Below, one piece after another: positions 13,901 to 24,050 of a stretch of DNA of 64,000 nt. The translations under genes were made by a program, and so were the position numbers. This DNA is from Syngnathus acus. Taxonomy: Eukaryota; Chordata; Actinopteri; Syngnathiformes; Syngnathidae. The stretch spans positions 9,460,786 through 9,524,785 of the forward strand of contig NC_051100.1 in the NCBI RefSeq assembly GCF_901709675.1, read 5' to 3'. The notes beneath the pieces were generated by a model. That model made no database searches, was not told the origin of the DNA, and saw only the letters and a list, made by a program, of their open reading frames with translations. The first letter of the stretch is position 1, and each line of letters opens with the position of its first letter.

Positions 13901-16900
13901 TGAATACAATGCCATTTTAGTGTCTTCTCTCACCAAATTACAATTCTGTATGTCTGTTACAAAAGTATTTAATGTACACTGTCAGAAGTAAACTGTACAT
14001 TAAAAGTCAATGTAATTTTTTTTTCTTGCAATATCTGTTCTGCTGAGAGATTTTTTTTTTTCTTTCTCATTAAAATTTGCAGGCGCTCCCTTCACATTTT
14101 CATACCGGATGTCTTGCCTGAACACCTCCAATCCCGTTCATTACTCACCATTAATAGTGACCTCGATCAACTGCGTTCCTGAATTCCTCTGCGCTGTGTA
14201 GTTTTGGTTGCTCTGTCTGGGATTGTGTGAAAAAAACAACATGGAAATAGGTTGACAATGCAAATATGAATTGGGGTTAATGAGGGCAGACTCTACCTGA
14301 TCTTAAGGGATGGTCGGTTCATGCTTAAACAGTTCACGTGTGGTGTGGACTTGGATTTGATCATCGGCATGAAGGTTTCTACACGATTGCTCAAAGATCC
14401 TACCAGGAAGTAAAACTTAAATACAGTTCAAAACTGTTGAAACTTTAATCGAGGTGCATTGGAAGCATACCAAAAGTACTGGGTGCGTGCAATTCATTAT
14501 AAATGGCAGAAAGAAGCTGCTCCTTGTCTTGTAGTGTGTTGATGTGAAGGGTCCCCAGCATGTCGACATCTATTGATGCTATGTCTGCTCCACATAAATT
14601 TGCCTCTGCAAGAAATACAATAGGCTTCTGATTAAATCCCTGGATCCAACGTATTTTTAAATACACTTCTATATAATGAATTGTCATCATAATCCGTGTT
14701 TTTTATGAGCAAAATAACACTTTGTTAGTATATTGTGATAATATAGCTCAGTCTAATGTAAAAACTTAAGCGGTTTGTGCATTGTGATTAATTCATTCAA
14801 CTAAATGGCTCCTTCCTTGGCCCCCTGTGAGCAATACCATCCATCCATCCATTCATTTTCTGAACCACTACATGTTAGACGGTCACAACTAAGCGTAGAA
14901 ACCTGCAGTCACAGTTACTTTTTTGCAACGGTTAAAGAAAATATGCCTGAGTGTTTTTATCTCTACATGTGCTGCTGCATCAGTTGTGTTGTTTGTTGCT
15001 TAAAGGCTTATGTAAAACTGTGACACCAATATGATATGTAAGCCCATCTATGGTGTTTTGCAATGTTTTGTTAGCATAAAGTTAAGAAGGGTAGTAATGA
15101 TGCTTTTCAATTATCCTGTATTTTCTTTTTTAATCACTACATTGCATTTTAATCATTTAATTCAGCGCTTACTTCACGTTTAAGATGCAGAAAATGTATC
15201 TTGATTGGTGATTTTAATTTTAACCAAGGACAATAGCGACAAACTTAACTTTATAAACTGTGATCTCACAGTTTAAATTGGAAGGGAAATGAACGTGAAC
15301 AAATCTAATGGATTATCAAGAAGATCTTGGCGATCACATTCTGGTCTTGAATCTATCACACCAGAGCTTTTCGTTGGGAAAAAAAAACTCTTGTCATATT
15401 TTGATTACATGCTAATCTGAACACTTGAAATATTTTATACATGTTTGGTGTCATTTAGAATAGTTAAATTAAACACATCATAAGTTGTAGAGTTCAACAT
15501 TAAAACGTCTGGCTGTGTTTTGCAACCACAGGGCAGGGAGGGGCGGCAGACCGCCAAGGCATGCATCTTACCTTGGATGAAAGGGAGACATTTTTGCAAT
15601 CCAATGCTAGTGAACCACTGGCACGTCTCATTTGTGTTTCGCTCCCTCAGAGCTTTGGCCTCCTGCCTGTTCATAGTCTGGAGGGCGAAGAGGAGAGCGT
15701 TCATACCTGCGACTCATGACTAATGTGCTTTCCAACCCTGTCCAACACAATTAGAATGACTGCATATTTGTCATTCCACTAAATGGCCTTTTACTTTGTG
15801 ATTTCATGAGCTTAACTGTAGTAGTCTGATGAATACAAATAAATGTATCAGCATTACGCTCCAAAAGTATCAGGAACTTTTGCTCTTAACTGAAAATACT
15901 TTGGTTTCACAACAAAAGATGATTGATGAAACTAGAGATCAACAGTTCAGGCTTTATTTCCAGGTATGTGCATCTGGATCTGATGCAAGACTTAGAAGAT
16001 AACATTTTTTTTTTTTTTAATTTATCATAAGTATTGGGCCTGACACTTAGAAGAGAAGAAAATGAATCTGTTCATAGGTTGCTTGAGATGTTTCCACTCT
16101 TATCAGTGGATTTTGCAGAGGATAAAGAATATACAACTCTGAATACTGTTCGAGTGAACGTTGAAATTTGTTGCTCCATTGTTTGTGAAATATCAATAGC
16201 AAAAGTCGTATATGTAAAGTCAGAATTCTGACTTTAAAGTGAGAATTCTCACTTTCTGACTTTAAAGTCAGAATTCTGACTTTAAACACTTTAAAATTTT
16301 TAAAAAAGGGGGTGACAGGATTCAGACTTTATTTCTCAGAATTCTGACTTTAAAATCAGAATTCCCACTTTAAAGTGAGAATTCTGACTTTCTGAATTCA
16401 GAAAAAAAAGGGGGTGACAAGATTCTTACTTTAAATTCAGAATTCTGAGAAAAAGTTAGAATCCTGTCACACCCTCATTTTTTTTCTTCACTGGCCCTAA
16501 TCGTCTTCCGAATCATTGTATTTGATCCATTGCAAGCAAACATTCTTTTGCAATGCCTTTTCCAGGCTCTAACCGCAGCCCCTGAAAATTGTTTTAACTA
16601 ATCGGATATATGCCTTTCTTTTCTCTGTCAAAGTTCTTTTCTGTTTTGGCCCAGTGTTTTGGGTTAAAGTCTTGCTGCATGATGGATCTACCTCCCTCAC
16701 TTGTTTGACAGACAAAATGTTTGTTTTGCTGCTGGCATCATGTGTTAAATCTGAAGATTTATGGTCCAGTTTTAGAAGAAGCAATGCCAGCCCAAGCCAT
16801 TAAATTAGTTCCACCAAGTTTCACACATTCGTTTGTTGTTGATGTTTTGGCTCATGAGCAGATTCTTTCTTGAGGAATGTGTGAGCTTCCCATCACTGGT

Positions 16901-19900
16901 AAATGTTCGTCTTTGTTTCATCAATCCATACAACCTTTCTTACTATTTTTTAATTATTATTTTAATGCTTGTCTCTTTAGTTTTCTTGGAGTGATGGGGA
17001 TCCAACTTGTCTTCCAATTGTATCTTCTGGTTTAGATTTTGTTCATGCCATCTTCTGCTGTCAATGGTGACAGCAACACTCCTGCCCTTTGGAGGTTGTT
17101 ACTGATGTCACTTATTGTTTTGCAGCTTTATTTACGGCTCTCACATTGTTTTGTGTCATAAACAACTCTTATTTTCCAGTGTATACTAGTTTGACATCTG
17201 TTATTTAGTAGACTAGTGGTTCTTTTAGGGACATTCTAGATGTTTGTGAAATGACTCAGATTAATTTTTCATCTCAGATCTTCTCCACAATTGTTAATAT
17301 TTTCACCAATAAACAGCATTGTGGTTTGTTGTTTACACCTTTCACTAGGATGAATTTAGTTTTCACAGACAAAACTTGAGTCTGAAACAGAGCGTGCTAT
17401 TTATTGTTTAAATAATCATTGTAATAGAACACGCATCATCTGTCAGTCTGTCTGGCCGCCCATCTGTCCGTCCGTCCGTCCGTCCGTCCATCCATCCATC
17501 CATCCATCCATCCATCCATCCATCCATCCATCCATCCATCCATCCATCCATCCATCCATCCATCCATCCATCCATCCATCCATCCATCCATCCATCCAGA
17601 TTTCAGAGCCATTGCTTTGATAGCTCTTGAGAGCTTGGAAATATAAACAGAGCATTATCTGTAATTGCACTTGATCTGGGTCTGTGCTGATGCCACCCCG
17701 AAGGCTCTGCTTTGATGGTACACAATACCTTCTCGTGGAGGTTTCCATTTTGGTCCTTACATTTGGGAACACAAGATGCTGAAGAAACAAATGGTTTCAT
17801 CATTAACTATGGTGCTATATGACTTCATTTGTTCTGAATAAAACCATGACCAAGACCCACCAACGGTTGTACGGCGTTGCCGTGGTGACCTCTCCCCTTG
17901 CTGTTGCTGGTCCGAGGTCTGTGTTGATGTGTATAAAGTGGCACTCCCAGTTTGTGTGTCCCCTTCACTGCAGGATCGAATGATTGGCCTCTATGACATT
18001 AATAGAACAGACCAAAAATATAGTATGGTCAATTAACCACAACGAGTGGTACAGATTAGTCAACTTGTTGACAACTTTACTATCCCACAATGACATTTAG
18101 GATGTCACATTGACTAGTCACTAGCATGTGCTTTTGGCAAGAGGAGGAGACAGAGCCACTTGCAGCAAATGAGTGAGTGCAATAAAATTAGTATGTAACC
18201 CTAATTGATTTTAATTGTATTATGTTTCTTATAATGCACCAATTATAGTACTGTACCAAAATTTCAGATGTCATTTGCGACTAGTCAACATCCACTCAAC
18301 TTGCATCATATTAGTGTTAGATTTAAAAAAAAAAAATCTGAGGTCATGCAACTCTTATTTATGGCCAGTAATATATTTAACATCAGGGCAGCAATGCACA
18401 ATAAGAACCTCAGTCAGATAATGAAAACGTTTCAGAGGAATGTGTACAGACTCTGTGGATACCTTTAAATACATTAGTGGCACATGTATGGCTCAGTACA
18501 GACAACATGTGACATTATGGAGATGCACCGCTTGGCCTTCCTACCCTCTGGTGAGTAAATGCATCCATTGTGGGAGCCCTGAGAGGAGGCAGGCCAGTAG
18601 CAGTCTTCAGCATGTCTGAGCAGTTCTCATCACTGTTGCTCAAGTCATCTATGTACAAGTACAACATTGTCACTAATAAATACATACTGGTTAATGCAAT
18701 ATCAGTTAATAACTGCATGGGAAAACAGCTTGTACGTCATTCTTTGGGATTTGTGTCTTTTTTCATTCTTTTTATAGGCCACTGTGGATGTTTGTAGAAA
18801 ATTCATTGCCACTGATAGACAGGGAGTGACGGGATTGCTTGGCCGCAAGTCAGACAATAACATCTCGTTGATGACGTATGTTTTTGACATCTCAAATTCC
18901 TTCCCAGAGAAATTAATGTTTGTTCATTTTCCAAATATCACATGGTAAGTTCCATATTTGTCTGCTATCTAAACAACTATGAGTATGACATTAAACCCAA
19001 ACAAAATATCTAATGTCCTATGAGGGTATACAGTTTGGAGCTTGAACTCCATTTTTCAGGCAAATAAATCTTTGGAGGGCTTTTGTGGCTTTCTGAAAAA
19101 CAAATTGAAAAAGATGAACAATTTTCATTCATAGTGTCACAATACATATACATAAAGCATTGGATAGGTTTGGGATACTTCTTTCAAATTGAACTTTTGC
19201 AAGCATACCTTTGTGGAAATTGTTGAAGCAGAGCAAATCATTATAATAAAAAACAAATGCAAAAAATTCAGATAGATATGATTTTTTTCCTGGCTAAATA
19301 AAGTCCAACATTTACAACTCCGTGAACAATAGCCTTTGGAATTGTTGATGTGACAAATAATCCAGCCAAATTTATGGAACACATGTTTTCCATTTCAGAT
19401 TTTGAAAGGTTAGTTTGACGTACTAGGTAGGAATGCAGATGCGGTTAGCATCAGATAAGACAGTTAATGGCTTTATGTGTGTCAGCGAAGGAATCTGCTC
19501 TGGGTGCAGGAGAGACGGGCGGAAGCGGGCTTAGCTGGCACTCTCTTAATCACCTGGCTGGCTTGTCAGTCCATAAGGAGGGTCAAAATGTCAATTCTAC
19601 AGCTACGAGAACAATATGCCTTCTCATCTGTTTTGGGTCATCTCAGAGCAGACGGAATGAAAATTCTGCGAAATTCCCTTTTCCGTCTTGCACTATGACT
19701 TTGTTGCACGACGGATTGCCGAATGATCTCAAGCTGGAGAAAGAGCTAATGGAGGGTACCTACACACCCACAGCCCTACCACAGTCGTGCACAGACTTCA
19801 CACAGTCTCTATCTTGTCCGAGTCCAACGAAAACAAGAGGACAGAACATTTTGGGCAGGCTCAGTGACAGAGCTCGTTGTTGCCTTATAGGGTGAAATAA

Positions 19901-22692
19901 GTGGCAAAGGAGAGATGGACGATGTTCCCAGCCTGAGCAGGCTCTGTCAGGACATGTCAAAGCTTGAGTGAACTCTCACTCCTGAAACTGCTTAACATTG
20001 TGTCTTAGCTTGCCAATACACACGGGCTCATTGAGCAATCATCTGTGTGATATGTCAGCCAAACAAAGACACTCAGTACTTTTGCTGAAGGAGTTGATGG
20101 ACCAGCATCAAATTGTACAAGATAACTCCCTCATATACGTATGTACCTGAAGTGTGTGAAATAAATCCTTCAATGAGAAAATACTGTTGGAAATATATTC
20201 TTTGTTGAAATATTGATAGTTAAAAAGGAAATGCAAAAGTTTCATGCAAATAATTGAAACGTATGTAATCCTGCCAAACAAGCACATGGTGATGGCAATG
20301 TATACTTTCCTGCAGAACATTGAAAGGAAGATCTTCAAATGTGCACAGTCCTAATTCAGGTTTTGAATTGAGAATTTGGAAACCTGTCTCAGTCTTTTTT
20401 TATTGTTTGTGGAAATGCATGAATTATTGATTGTTGGAAACTGTCACACTGTTTGATCTCTTATACCTTATTTTTTTTATACCATAATTAAAAAATATAT
20501 AAATGTTTTTAGATATTTATAAGGTCGTGTGAATGATGTGTGATTGATGTTTGATATTTCTCAGCAGTTGGTGCAGCGGTGTAATTATTTAGATCCTGAT
20601 TCCGGAGGATCACAATTAGTGGATATAGTATGTGATGCTTCTCTTTCAGTCTTATTGCCCTCGGCTGATTTGAGAGAAAGGAAAGCGCTTATTGAGTGAC
20701 AACTAAGGGAGGAGAGCATGCTGAGTCACAGGAACTCAAAACCTGGGAACCATTGGTCGAGCCAAGCGCTAGGACTATGTGCACAATAGCTAAAATGGGA
20801 TTCAAACAAAGGGGAACTTCTGCAACTCCCAGAGGAGGTGTTGGAGGCACTGTAGCGATGTCTCATAATGACTGCAATTTCATCTGAATGGGGAACATAG
20901 CTCAACAGCTGGATGATGTCGACCATCATCTGGTGCCGTTTACCTCGCCTCTCTTGTTCCAAATGGAAACAGACCTTTTAAATTTGAATACAAATACTTA
21001 CTTAGTACATGTGTTTGAAGAAAAACTCACCCAAGTTGAGCTCAGTGAAAGGCAAAAGTTGTATTCCGGTGTTGAAGTTGCCTGAAACAAAAAAAAAAGA
21101 TGACCGACATTTTAGCTTGTTTCAAATGAAACAAGGCTGCTACTATTAGTAATATTATCATTGGTTGTGTTCTTTGGAGACAATCTTCAAGTCAAGTCTC
21201 TAATGGTTGTAACCTCAGCCTTCCGCCATCTGCTGCATGACATCTGCTCTGCTTGTAACCCGGTAGACCGAACAAAAAAGCAAAGTCTGCTGCTCTTATC
21301 ATATTTCTCATTTCTTTTAGCAAGCATTTGTGCAGATTTCTTATTTGCTCCAAATGTTTGAATACAGACTTCCTGTCTGACTGAACAACCCCAATTTTAC
21401 TATAGATACACATCCTGGCAGTAAAGTTCATTTATGCATTATTCACTCAGAAATTCCCCTGAATAATCATGTTAACAAAATACTACCGTCAAATAGATCC
21501 TTCATTTATCTTACCGCAGTGCAAGATTATACAGGAGTAGTGTAATCTTGCATAGCAACAACCCTAACCTCGGCGCTGAAGGTGTAATTAGCTATATTAC
21601 ATTACGATGTGCAGTTCTGCATGACTGAAAAGAATGACAGCGCTGAACATAAATCAAGGCGTGTCAAATCCAACTGGCTAGCTACATTTTTAAAACTGCT
21701 TGTTCAAAGAACCATGACAATCTTAATGTGCAGGTGGAGCAATGAATCACCTTCTCAGATGTGTAAAATGCAATGGCAGGTTATTGAAGAATCTTCTACT
21801 ATAGCTTTAACTTGAATGATATTTGCTCTACTCTTAAAAATCAGTGGAATTGTTTATAGTTAAACTCACGTTTCAGGGGAAGCACAGGGAGGGGATCCAC
21901 CTGATAAACACGAGACAACCTGATTGTTTTTTGTTCATCCCCATCGTCGTCTTTTATCGTCTCCCTCTGTTGTGCCAACTGATGGTGTTTGTCCTCAGAA
22001 TCAGCAACAATCATCTCACTTTCAGTCATTGTCAATCCCAACGTTGTCTCTTCTGTTTTGACATTCTCCTCATAGTCTCCAGCAGCAAAGCAACCATCGC
22101 TCTCTGGGGTGTATGTCACACTCTCTTCTGAATTCATATCGAAGAACTGATCATCATCAATAACATCAGATGGAGTGGGAGGAATTAAATTGATCTCACA
22201 GTGCACCGAGAGGCTTCCAGAAGCGAGGGTGCTGTCGTTGCCACTTCCAAAGCGAAAGTGCTCCTCTTCTTCCTCTTCATCTTCATTTTCTTCCCAGCTG
22301 TTAGGAATGCTAGCCTGTCTTGCTTGAGGCTGAAGGGGCAGCGAAGACAGATGCTGCAGTCGTTTCTTCTTTAGAGCCCTCGGGCATGCTGATACGGAGC
22401 TAGATGAGCGACCCACGTTGTTTTTGGGGGTCCCAGGCTCTTCGTCAAACAGATCAAAACTGCTATTAACTATCCCCAGGTCCTCCACTGTAATGTGGAT
22501 AGTCTCCTTATCACATGATCCCCTTTGATCCACAGGTAGAGGGTCTCCATTTGTCTCGTCCTGTTCTTGCAACTGATCCCCCTCTTCACCTCGCAAGCAT
22601 GAACAACAGAAAAAACTACGAGAAAGATGGCGAGTTCTCTTAGGGAACCAACGAGTCTGCCGTTTCTTTGAATTCGTAACCGGGCTTTCCAT
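7722..22692 (-). CDS. SAM / coiled-coil / PDZ domain protein, 15 coding exons, 843 aa
   Basis: Whole gene, introns included. The coding segments run from 22692 down to 7722. All introns are GT..AG, all phases agree, and the segments total 2,532 bases including the TGA stop. Residues 8-25 are basic and are followed by the cysteine cluster FFCCSC (28-33). Residues 35-300 are acidic and Ser-rich, with a Glu/Asp run at 134-143. A SAM-like domain spans about 401-463 ([15 protein letters not shown] then [11 protein letters not shown]). Heptad-rich coiled coil covers about 565-704. A PDZ-like domain covers about 724-801 (CYGFT loop, then DDRLVEVDG). SAM and PDZ are protein-interaction folds and no catalytic motif is visible, so a cytoplasmic or membrane-linked scaffold role is inferred. 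The start codon has G at -3 and +4 and an in-frame TAG 21 bases upstream. I do not recognise the family: neurabin, CNKSR and SHANK combine PDZ with SAM, but in a different order. Confidence 0.88.
8466..8659 (-). CDS. Exon 14, residues 702-766, first half of PDZ domain
   Basis: Acceptor TGCATTCAG, donor GTATCC. Contains [20 protein letters not shown], then [22 protein letters not shown] sits where the carboxylate-binding GLGF-type loop of a PDZ domain is expected. Ends in phase 2 within a shared Arg codon. Confidence 0.9.
8660..12182 (-). other. Intron 13, 3.5 kb
   Basis: The largest intron of the gene. It is AT-rich, with an (ATTT)n tract at 10413-10454. The 9,330-9,700 and 10,800-11,500 stretches are richer in GC and look less decayed than their flanks. 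No exon with consistent phase was found in it. Confidence 0.5.
10413..10454. repeat. (ATTT)n microsatellite
   Basis: About ten units, with two ATTC variants, within intron 13 of the SAM/PDZ gene. Confidence 0.85.
12183..12312 (-). CDS. Exon 13, residues 658-701, end of coiled coil
   Basis: Acceptor GTCTGTCCAG, donor GTACAT. Reads [18 protein letters not shown], then [18 protein letters not shown], an amphipathic helix. Ends in phase 0. It is followed by the largest intron of the gene (3.5 kb). Confidence 0.87.
12562..12730. mobile_element. TA-flanked MITE in intron 12
   Basis: Terminal inverted repeats of about 25-27 bases (CCGTAATTTTCGGACTATAA at the left, its complement at the right) with TA on both sides, as in Tc1/mariner-type insertions. 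The interior repeats the TATAAGTCGC unit several times. It is 169 bases long with no coding capacity, and its right end is 39 bases from exon 12. I recall the family as common in fish genomes. Confidence 0.8.
12770..12966 (-). CDS. Exon 12, residues 593-658, coiled coil
   Basis: Acceptor GGCCTAAAG, donor GTAAAA. Reads [17 protein letters not shown] and then [19 protein letters not shown]. The last codons read Arg-Lys and then AA, completed to Lys by exon 13. If the intron is kept, the next codon is AAG and the one after it is TAA, so the protein would stop at once without its PDZ domain. A MITE lies 39 bases beyond this exon. Confidence 0.87.
13045..13158 (-). CDS. Exon 11, residues 555-592, start of coiled coil
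   Basis: Acceptor CACTGTAG, donor GTTAGG, phase 0 at both ends (114 bases). The polar start [15 protein letters not shown] leads into [20 protein letters not shown], a clear heptad pattern. Confidence 0.85.
13248..13339 (-). CDS. Exon 10, residues 524-554
   Basis: Acceptor TATTTCCAG, donor GTATGT. Reads [19 protein letters not shown] and then [12 protein letters not shown]. An earlier GTAAAA inside the exon could serve as donor but would break the frame with exon 11. Ends in phase 0 and looks helical. Confidence 0.8.
13597..13843 (-). repeat. Old, diverged SINE copy
   Basis: In the minus direction this resembles the complete SINE at 57236-57603: CGTGCTAACCACTAAACTAC on the plus strand matches the complement of the tRNA-like head, and GCCAATTGCAGGGC matches the distal part. 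It is heavily mutated, lies in intron 9 and has no visible target-site duplication. Confidence 0.6.
14149..14216 (-). CDS. Exon 9, residues 501-524
   Basis: A 68-base exon with acceptor AATCCCAG and donor GTGAGT. Reads [19 protein letters not shown] and then TIN. Low-complexity polar linker. Ends in phase 1. Confidence 0.82.
14297..14399 (-). CDS. Exon 8, residues 467-501
   Basis: Acceptor CCTGGTAG, donor GTAGAG. Reads [19 protein letters not shown] and continues as a basic Ser/Asn linker after the SAM domain. Ends in phase 2. Confidence 0.82.
14471..14605 (-). CDS. Exon 7, residues 422-467, rest of SAM domain
   Basis: Acceptor TTCTTGCAG, donor GTATGC. Contains [20 protein letters not shown] and then [15 protein letters not shown], the long final helix expected of a SAM domain. 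Ends in phase 1. Confidence 0.9.
14837..14871 (-). repeat. 3'-end SINE fragment
   Basis: (CCAT)n followed by CATTTTCTGAACCACTA is the complement of the 3' end of the SINE at 57.2-57.6 kb. Only the tail survives here, inside intron 6. A 5'-truncated insertion is the likely reading. Confidence 0.55.
15572..15677 (-). CDS. Exon 6, residues 387-422, start of SAM domain
   Basis: Acceptor CCCTCCAG, donor GTAAGA. Reads [18 protein letters not shown] and then [17 protein letters not shown], the first helices of a SAM fold (Trp-Phe then a Gly-Leu turn). Ends in phase 1. Confidence 0.9.
15858..17330. mobile_element. Decayed DNA-transposon-like repeat
   Basis: Phrases such as CTCCAAAAGTATCAGGAAC at the left, and CAACACTCCTGCCCTTTGGA and GGTTCTTTTAGGGACATTCT further right, resemble a repeat family I recall from many fish genomes. 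No intact transposase frame remains, stops are frequent and exact ends are unclear. It occupies most of intron 5 and includes the palindrome block at 16217-16475. The family name is not assigned. Confidence 0.45.
16217..16475. repeat. Nested palindromes with eight GAATTC centres
   Basis: Repeated units of AGTCAGAATTCTGACTTT and AGTGAGAATTCTCACTTT, each self-complementary, are stacked head to tail. GAATTC starts at 16223, 16243, 16271, 16339, 16359, 16379, 16394 and 16440. A larger inverted pair surrounds the right half: GGGTGACAGGATTC near 16308 and GAATCCTGTCACACCC near 16460. Confidence 0.85.
17466..17598. repeat. Tetranucleotide array (TCCG)n-(TCCA)n
   Basis: About 133 bases of TCCG then TCCA repeats in intron 5. 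It gives an artificial Met-Asp-Gly-Trp repeat frame on the minus strand. It could be an expanded SINE tail, but no SINE body is recognisable next to it. Confidence 0.9.
17729..17778 (-). CDS. Exon 5, residues 370-386
   Basis: A 50-base exon with acceptor TTTCTTCAG and donor GTATTG. Reads [17 protein letters not shown] and ends in phase 0. The intron between it and exon 4 is only 82 bases, a usual small size for fish. Confidence 0.82.
17861..17990 (-). CDS. Exon 4, residues 327-370
   Basis: Acceptor GTCATAG, donor GTGGGT. Reads [20 protein letters not shown] and then a Gln/Arg-rich stretch. A nearer CTGCAG acceptor inside this segment would break the frame, so the upstream AG was chosen. Ends in phase 1. 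Confidence 0.8.
18545..18648 (-). CDS. Exon 3, residues 292-326
   Basis: Acceptor ACATAG, donor GTAGGA. Reads [19 protein letters not shown] and then a Pro/Arg-containing linker ending THQR in phase 0. The donor is not optimal, but this end is the one whose phase fits exon 4. Confidence 0.8.
18649..21030 (-). other. Intron 2, 2.4 kb
   Basis: No convincing exon or known repeat was seen. The frames at 19467-19895 lack splice-site and phase support and are read as chance. Confidence 0.45.
21031..21081 (-). CDS. Exon 2, residues 275-292
   Basis: A 51-base exon bounded by a TTTCAG acceptor and a GTGAGT donor. It joins exon 1 through a shared Arg codon and reads [17 protein letters not shown], ending in phase 1. 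It has no domain of its own and continues the linker before the SAM domain. Confidence 0.85.
21870..22692 (-). CDS. Exon 1 (first coding exon), residues 1-275
   Basis: Begins [16 protein letters not shown] and ends in phase 1 at a strong GTGAGT donor (21864-21869). It encodes the basic start, the FFCCSC cysteine cluster (possible palmitoylation, inferred only) and a long disordered acidic region containing [15 protein letters not shown]. It is the longest open frame in the window, and its composition is unlike the surrounding chance frames. An upstream non-coding exon cannot be excluded. Confidence 0.88.
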
Positions 22693-22697
22693 GACAT
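22470..22697 (-). other. Overlapping upstream ORF at the start of the SAM/PDZ gene
   Basis: An ATG only five bases before the main start opens a 75-codon frame that overlaps exon 1 out of frame. Its context is weak (C at -3, T at +4), whereas the main ATG has G at both positions, so leaky scanning is expected. It probably does not make a functional peptide. Confidence 0.35.
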
Positions 22698-23630
22698 TGG
22701 CTAACGAATGCTACACTGGTTGCTTGACAGTTTAACAGACCACTGAGAAAACTCACTGCCCTGTATATCAGGATAAAATTCTGTTTGTGAAGATGATGCA
22801 TCTGCAACACAAACACTCATTTGCAATATGGGTTGCCAAGGGAAGGACAGAAACATTTCATACACTGCTGGCCAGGTGAGCACTTGAAATGAATGGAGGG
22901 TCTAATCAATGTCCTTTGATATGTTAAGCATCATCACCATGAGGACAGTATCTATTTCAAAGAACTGTGCAATGCAAAAAGAAAAAAGGATCATCTTTAA
23001 AATGTACAAACTAAATAGATTTTTACAAACTCATAGCTGCTGTTGAATCACTGCAAGTTTGGAACCTCTGCAAATCCATTTGGATTTCGGGTCGGTTCCT
23101 TTTGAACAAAATGTTATCTTGTGTGGATTTGTGATATTTATGATAGCAAGGAAGCGCTCAGTTTCCTTGTGGGTTATCATTGGCAGCTGAGCAGTGTGTT
23201 TGGAAACAGGTGAGAACATGGACCAGCGGATGCTTGGCCGTGTAACCGCTATGACTCCAGATTCTACACGCCCTGTTGTCTGCTATGTGATAAGCCATCC
23301 AGCAACAGCACAAATCCATTTTACCACATCACCCTCATTGGAGGCTTCTGTGAAAAGATAATATCTATGTTTTGCTCTTTTTTTTTTCTCACGCCCATAA
23401 GGGAACAGTCAAAGGATTGGAATACAGCATAGGACTCCATTTACTTGTATGCATTCAAACATACTGGTCCAAAAGTAACTGTAAAAAGAACCCTGTCTTA
23501 TTCAGATTTGTACACTCCAAAATGTTATCCCAAACATCCATCCATTCAAGCATTTTAAATCATTTAAGAGTTTGTATACTAAATATGTAATCCTGGCCCT
23601 ACTTTGGAAAACTGTTTGATTACATTAACT
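22698..23630. other. Upstream region of the SAM/PDZ gene
   Basis: Expected to hold the 5' UTR and perhaps the promoter. No TATA box at a convincing position and no CpG island are visible. A 45-base segment at 22757-22801 (minus) has both splice signals but is too close to exon 1 to be trusted. Confidence 0.4.
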
Positions 23631-23638
23631 GTTTAAAT

Positions 23639-23944
23639 CAGGGGTGTCAAACTCTTTTTTTTCACAGGCCGCATTGTAGTCATAGCTTCTTTCGGAGGGC
23701 CATTATGACTGTCAACCCAAATAAATGTATGAGCACCTCATATTATATTCAGTAAAAGCTACAAAACAAACTGACAAATAAATCGTTTTCAAATCAGACG
23801 AGTAAAAACTGGTTATTAAAAGTGAAGACAATTTGCAATTCTAGTAATGACACACGAATTTGATGCACAATCTGTCTTCGCGGGCCACATAAAATGATGT
23901 GGCGGGCCGTATCAGGCCCCCGGGCCTTAAGTTTGACACCTGTG
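23639..23944. mobile_element. hAT-like MITE, 306 bases
   Basis: Terminal inverted repeats CAGGGGTGTCAAACTC and AAGTTTGACACCTGTG (imperfect). Flanks GTTTAAAT (23631-23638) and GTTTAATT (23945-23952) agree at 7 of 8 bases, the 8-base duplication typical of hAT elements. It is non-coding and contains GGGCCAC/GCGGGCC motifs near the right end. Confidence 0.8.
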
Positions 23945-24050
23945 GTTTAATTACACTTCCTTTAAGTAGCGCCTTGCACTGTGACTGACTGGCAACCAGT
24001 CCAGAAAGTAGTCCACCTTTTGGCCGAAGCTATTTGGAAACCGCATATTG

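Noticed and set aside
17443-17790. Minus frame encoding Met-Asp-Gly-Trp repeats
   Set aside because: It is the translation of the tetranucleotide array, in a different frame from true exon 5.
22757-22801. A 45-base segment on minus with TTTGTGTTGCAG acceptor and GTGAGT donor, possible upstream exon
   Set aside because: The intron to the next exon would be about 45 bases or less, too short for normal fish splicing, and no good acceptor lies before exon 1.
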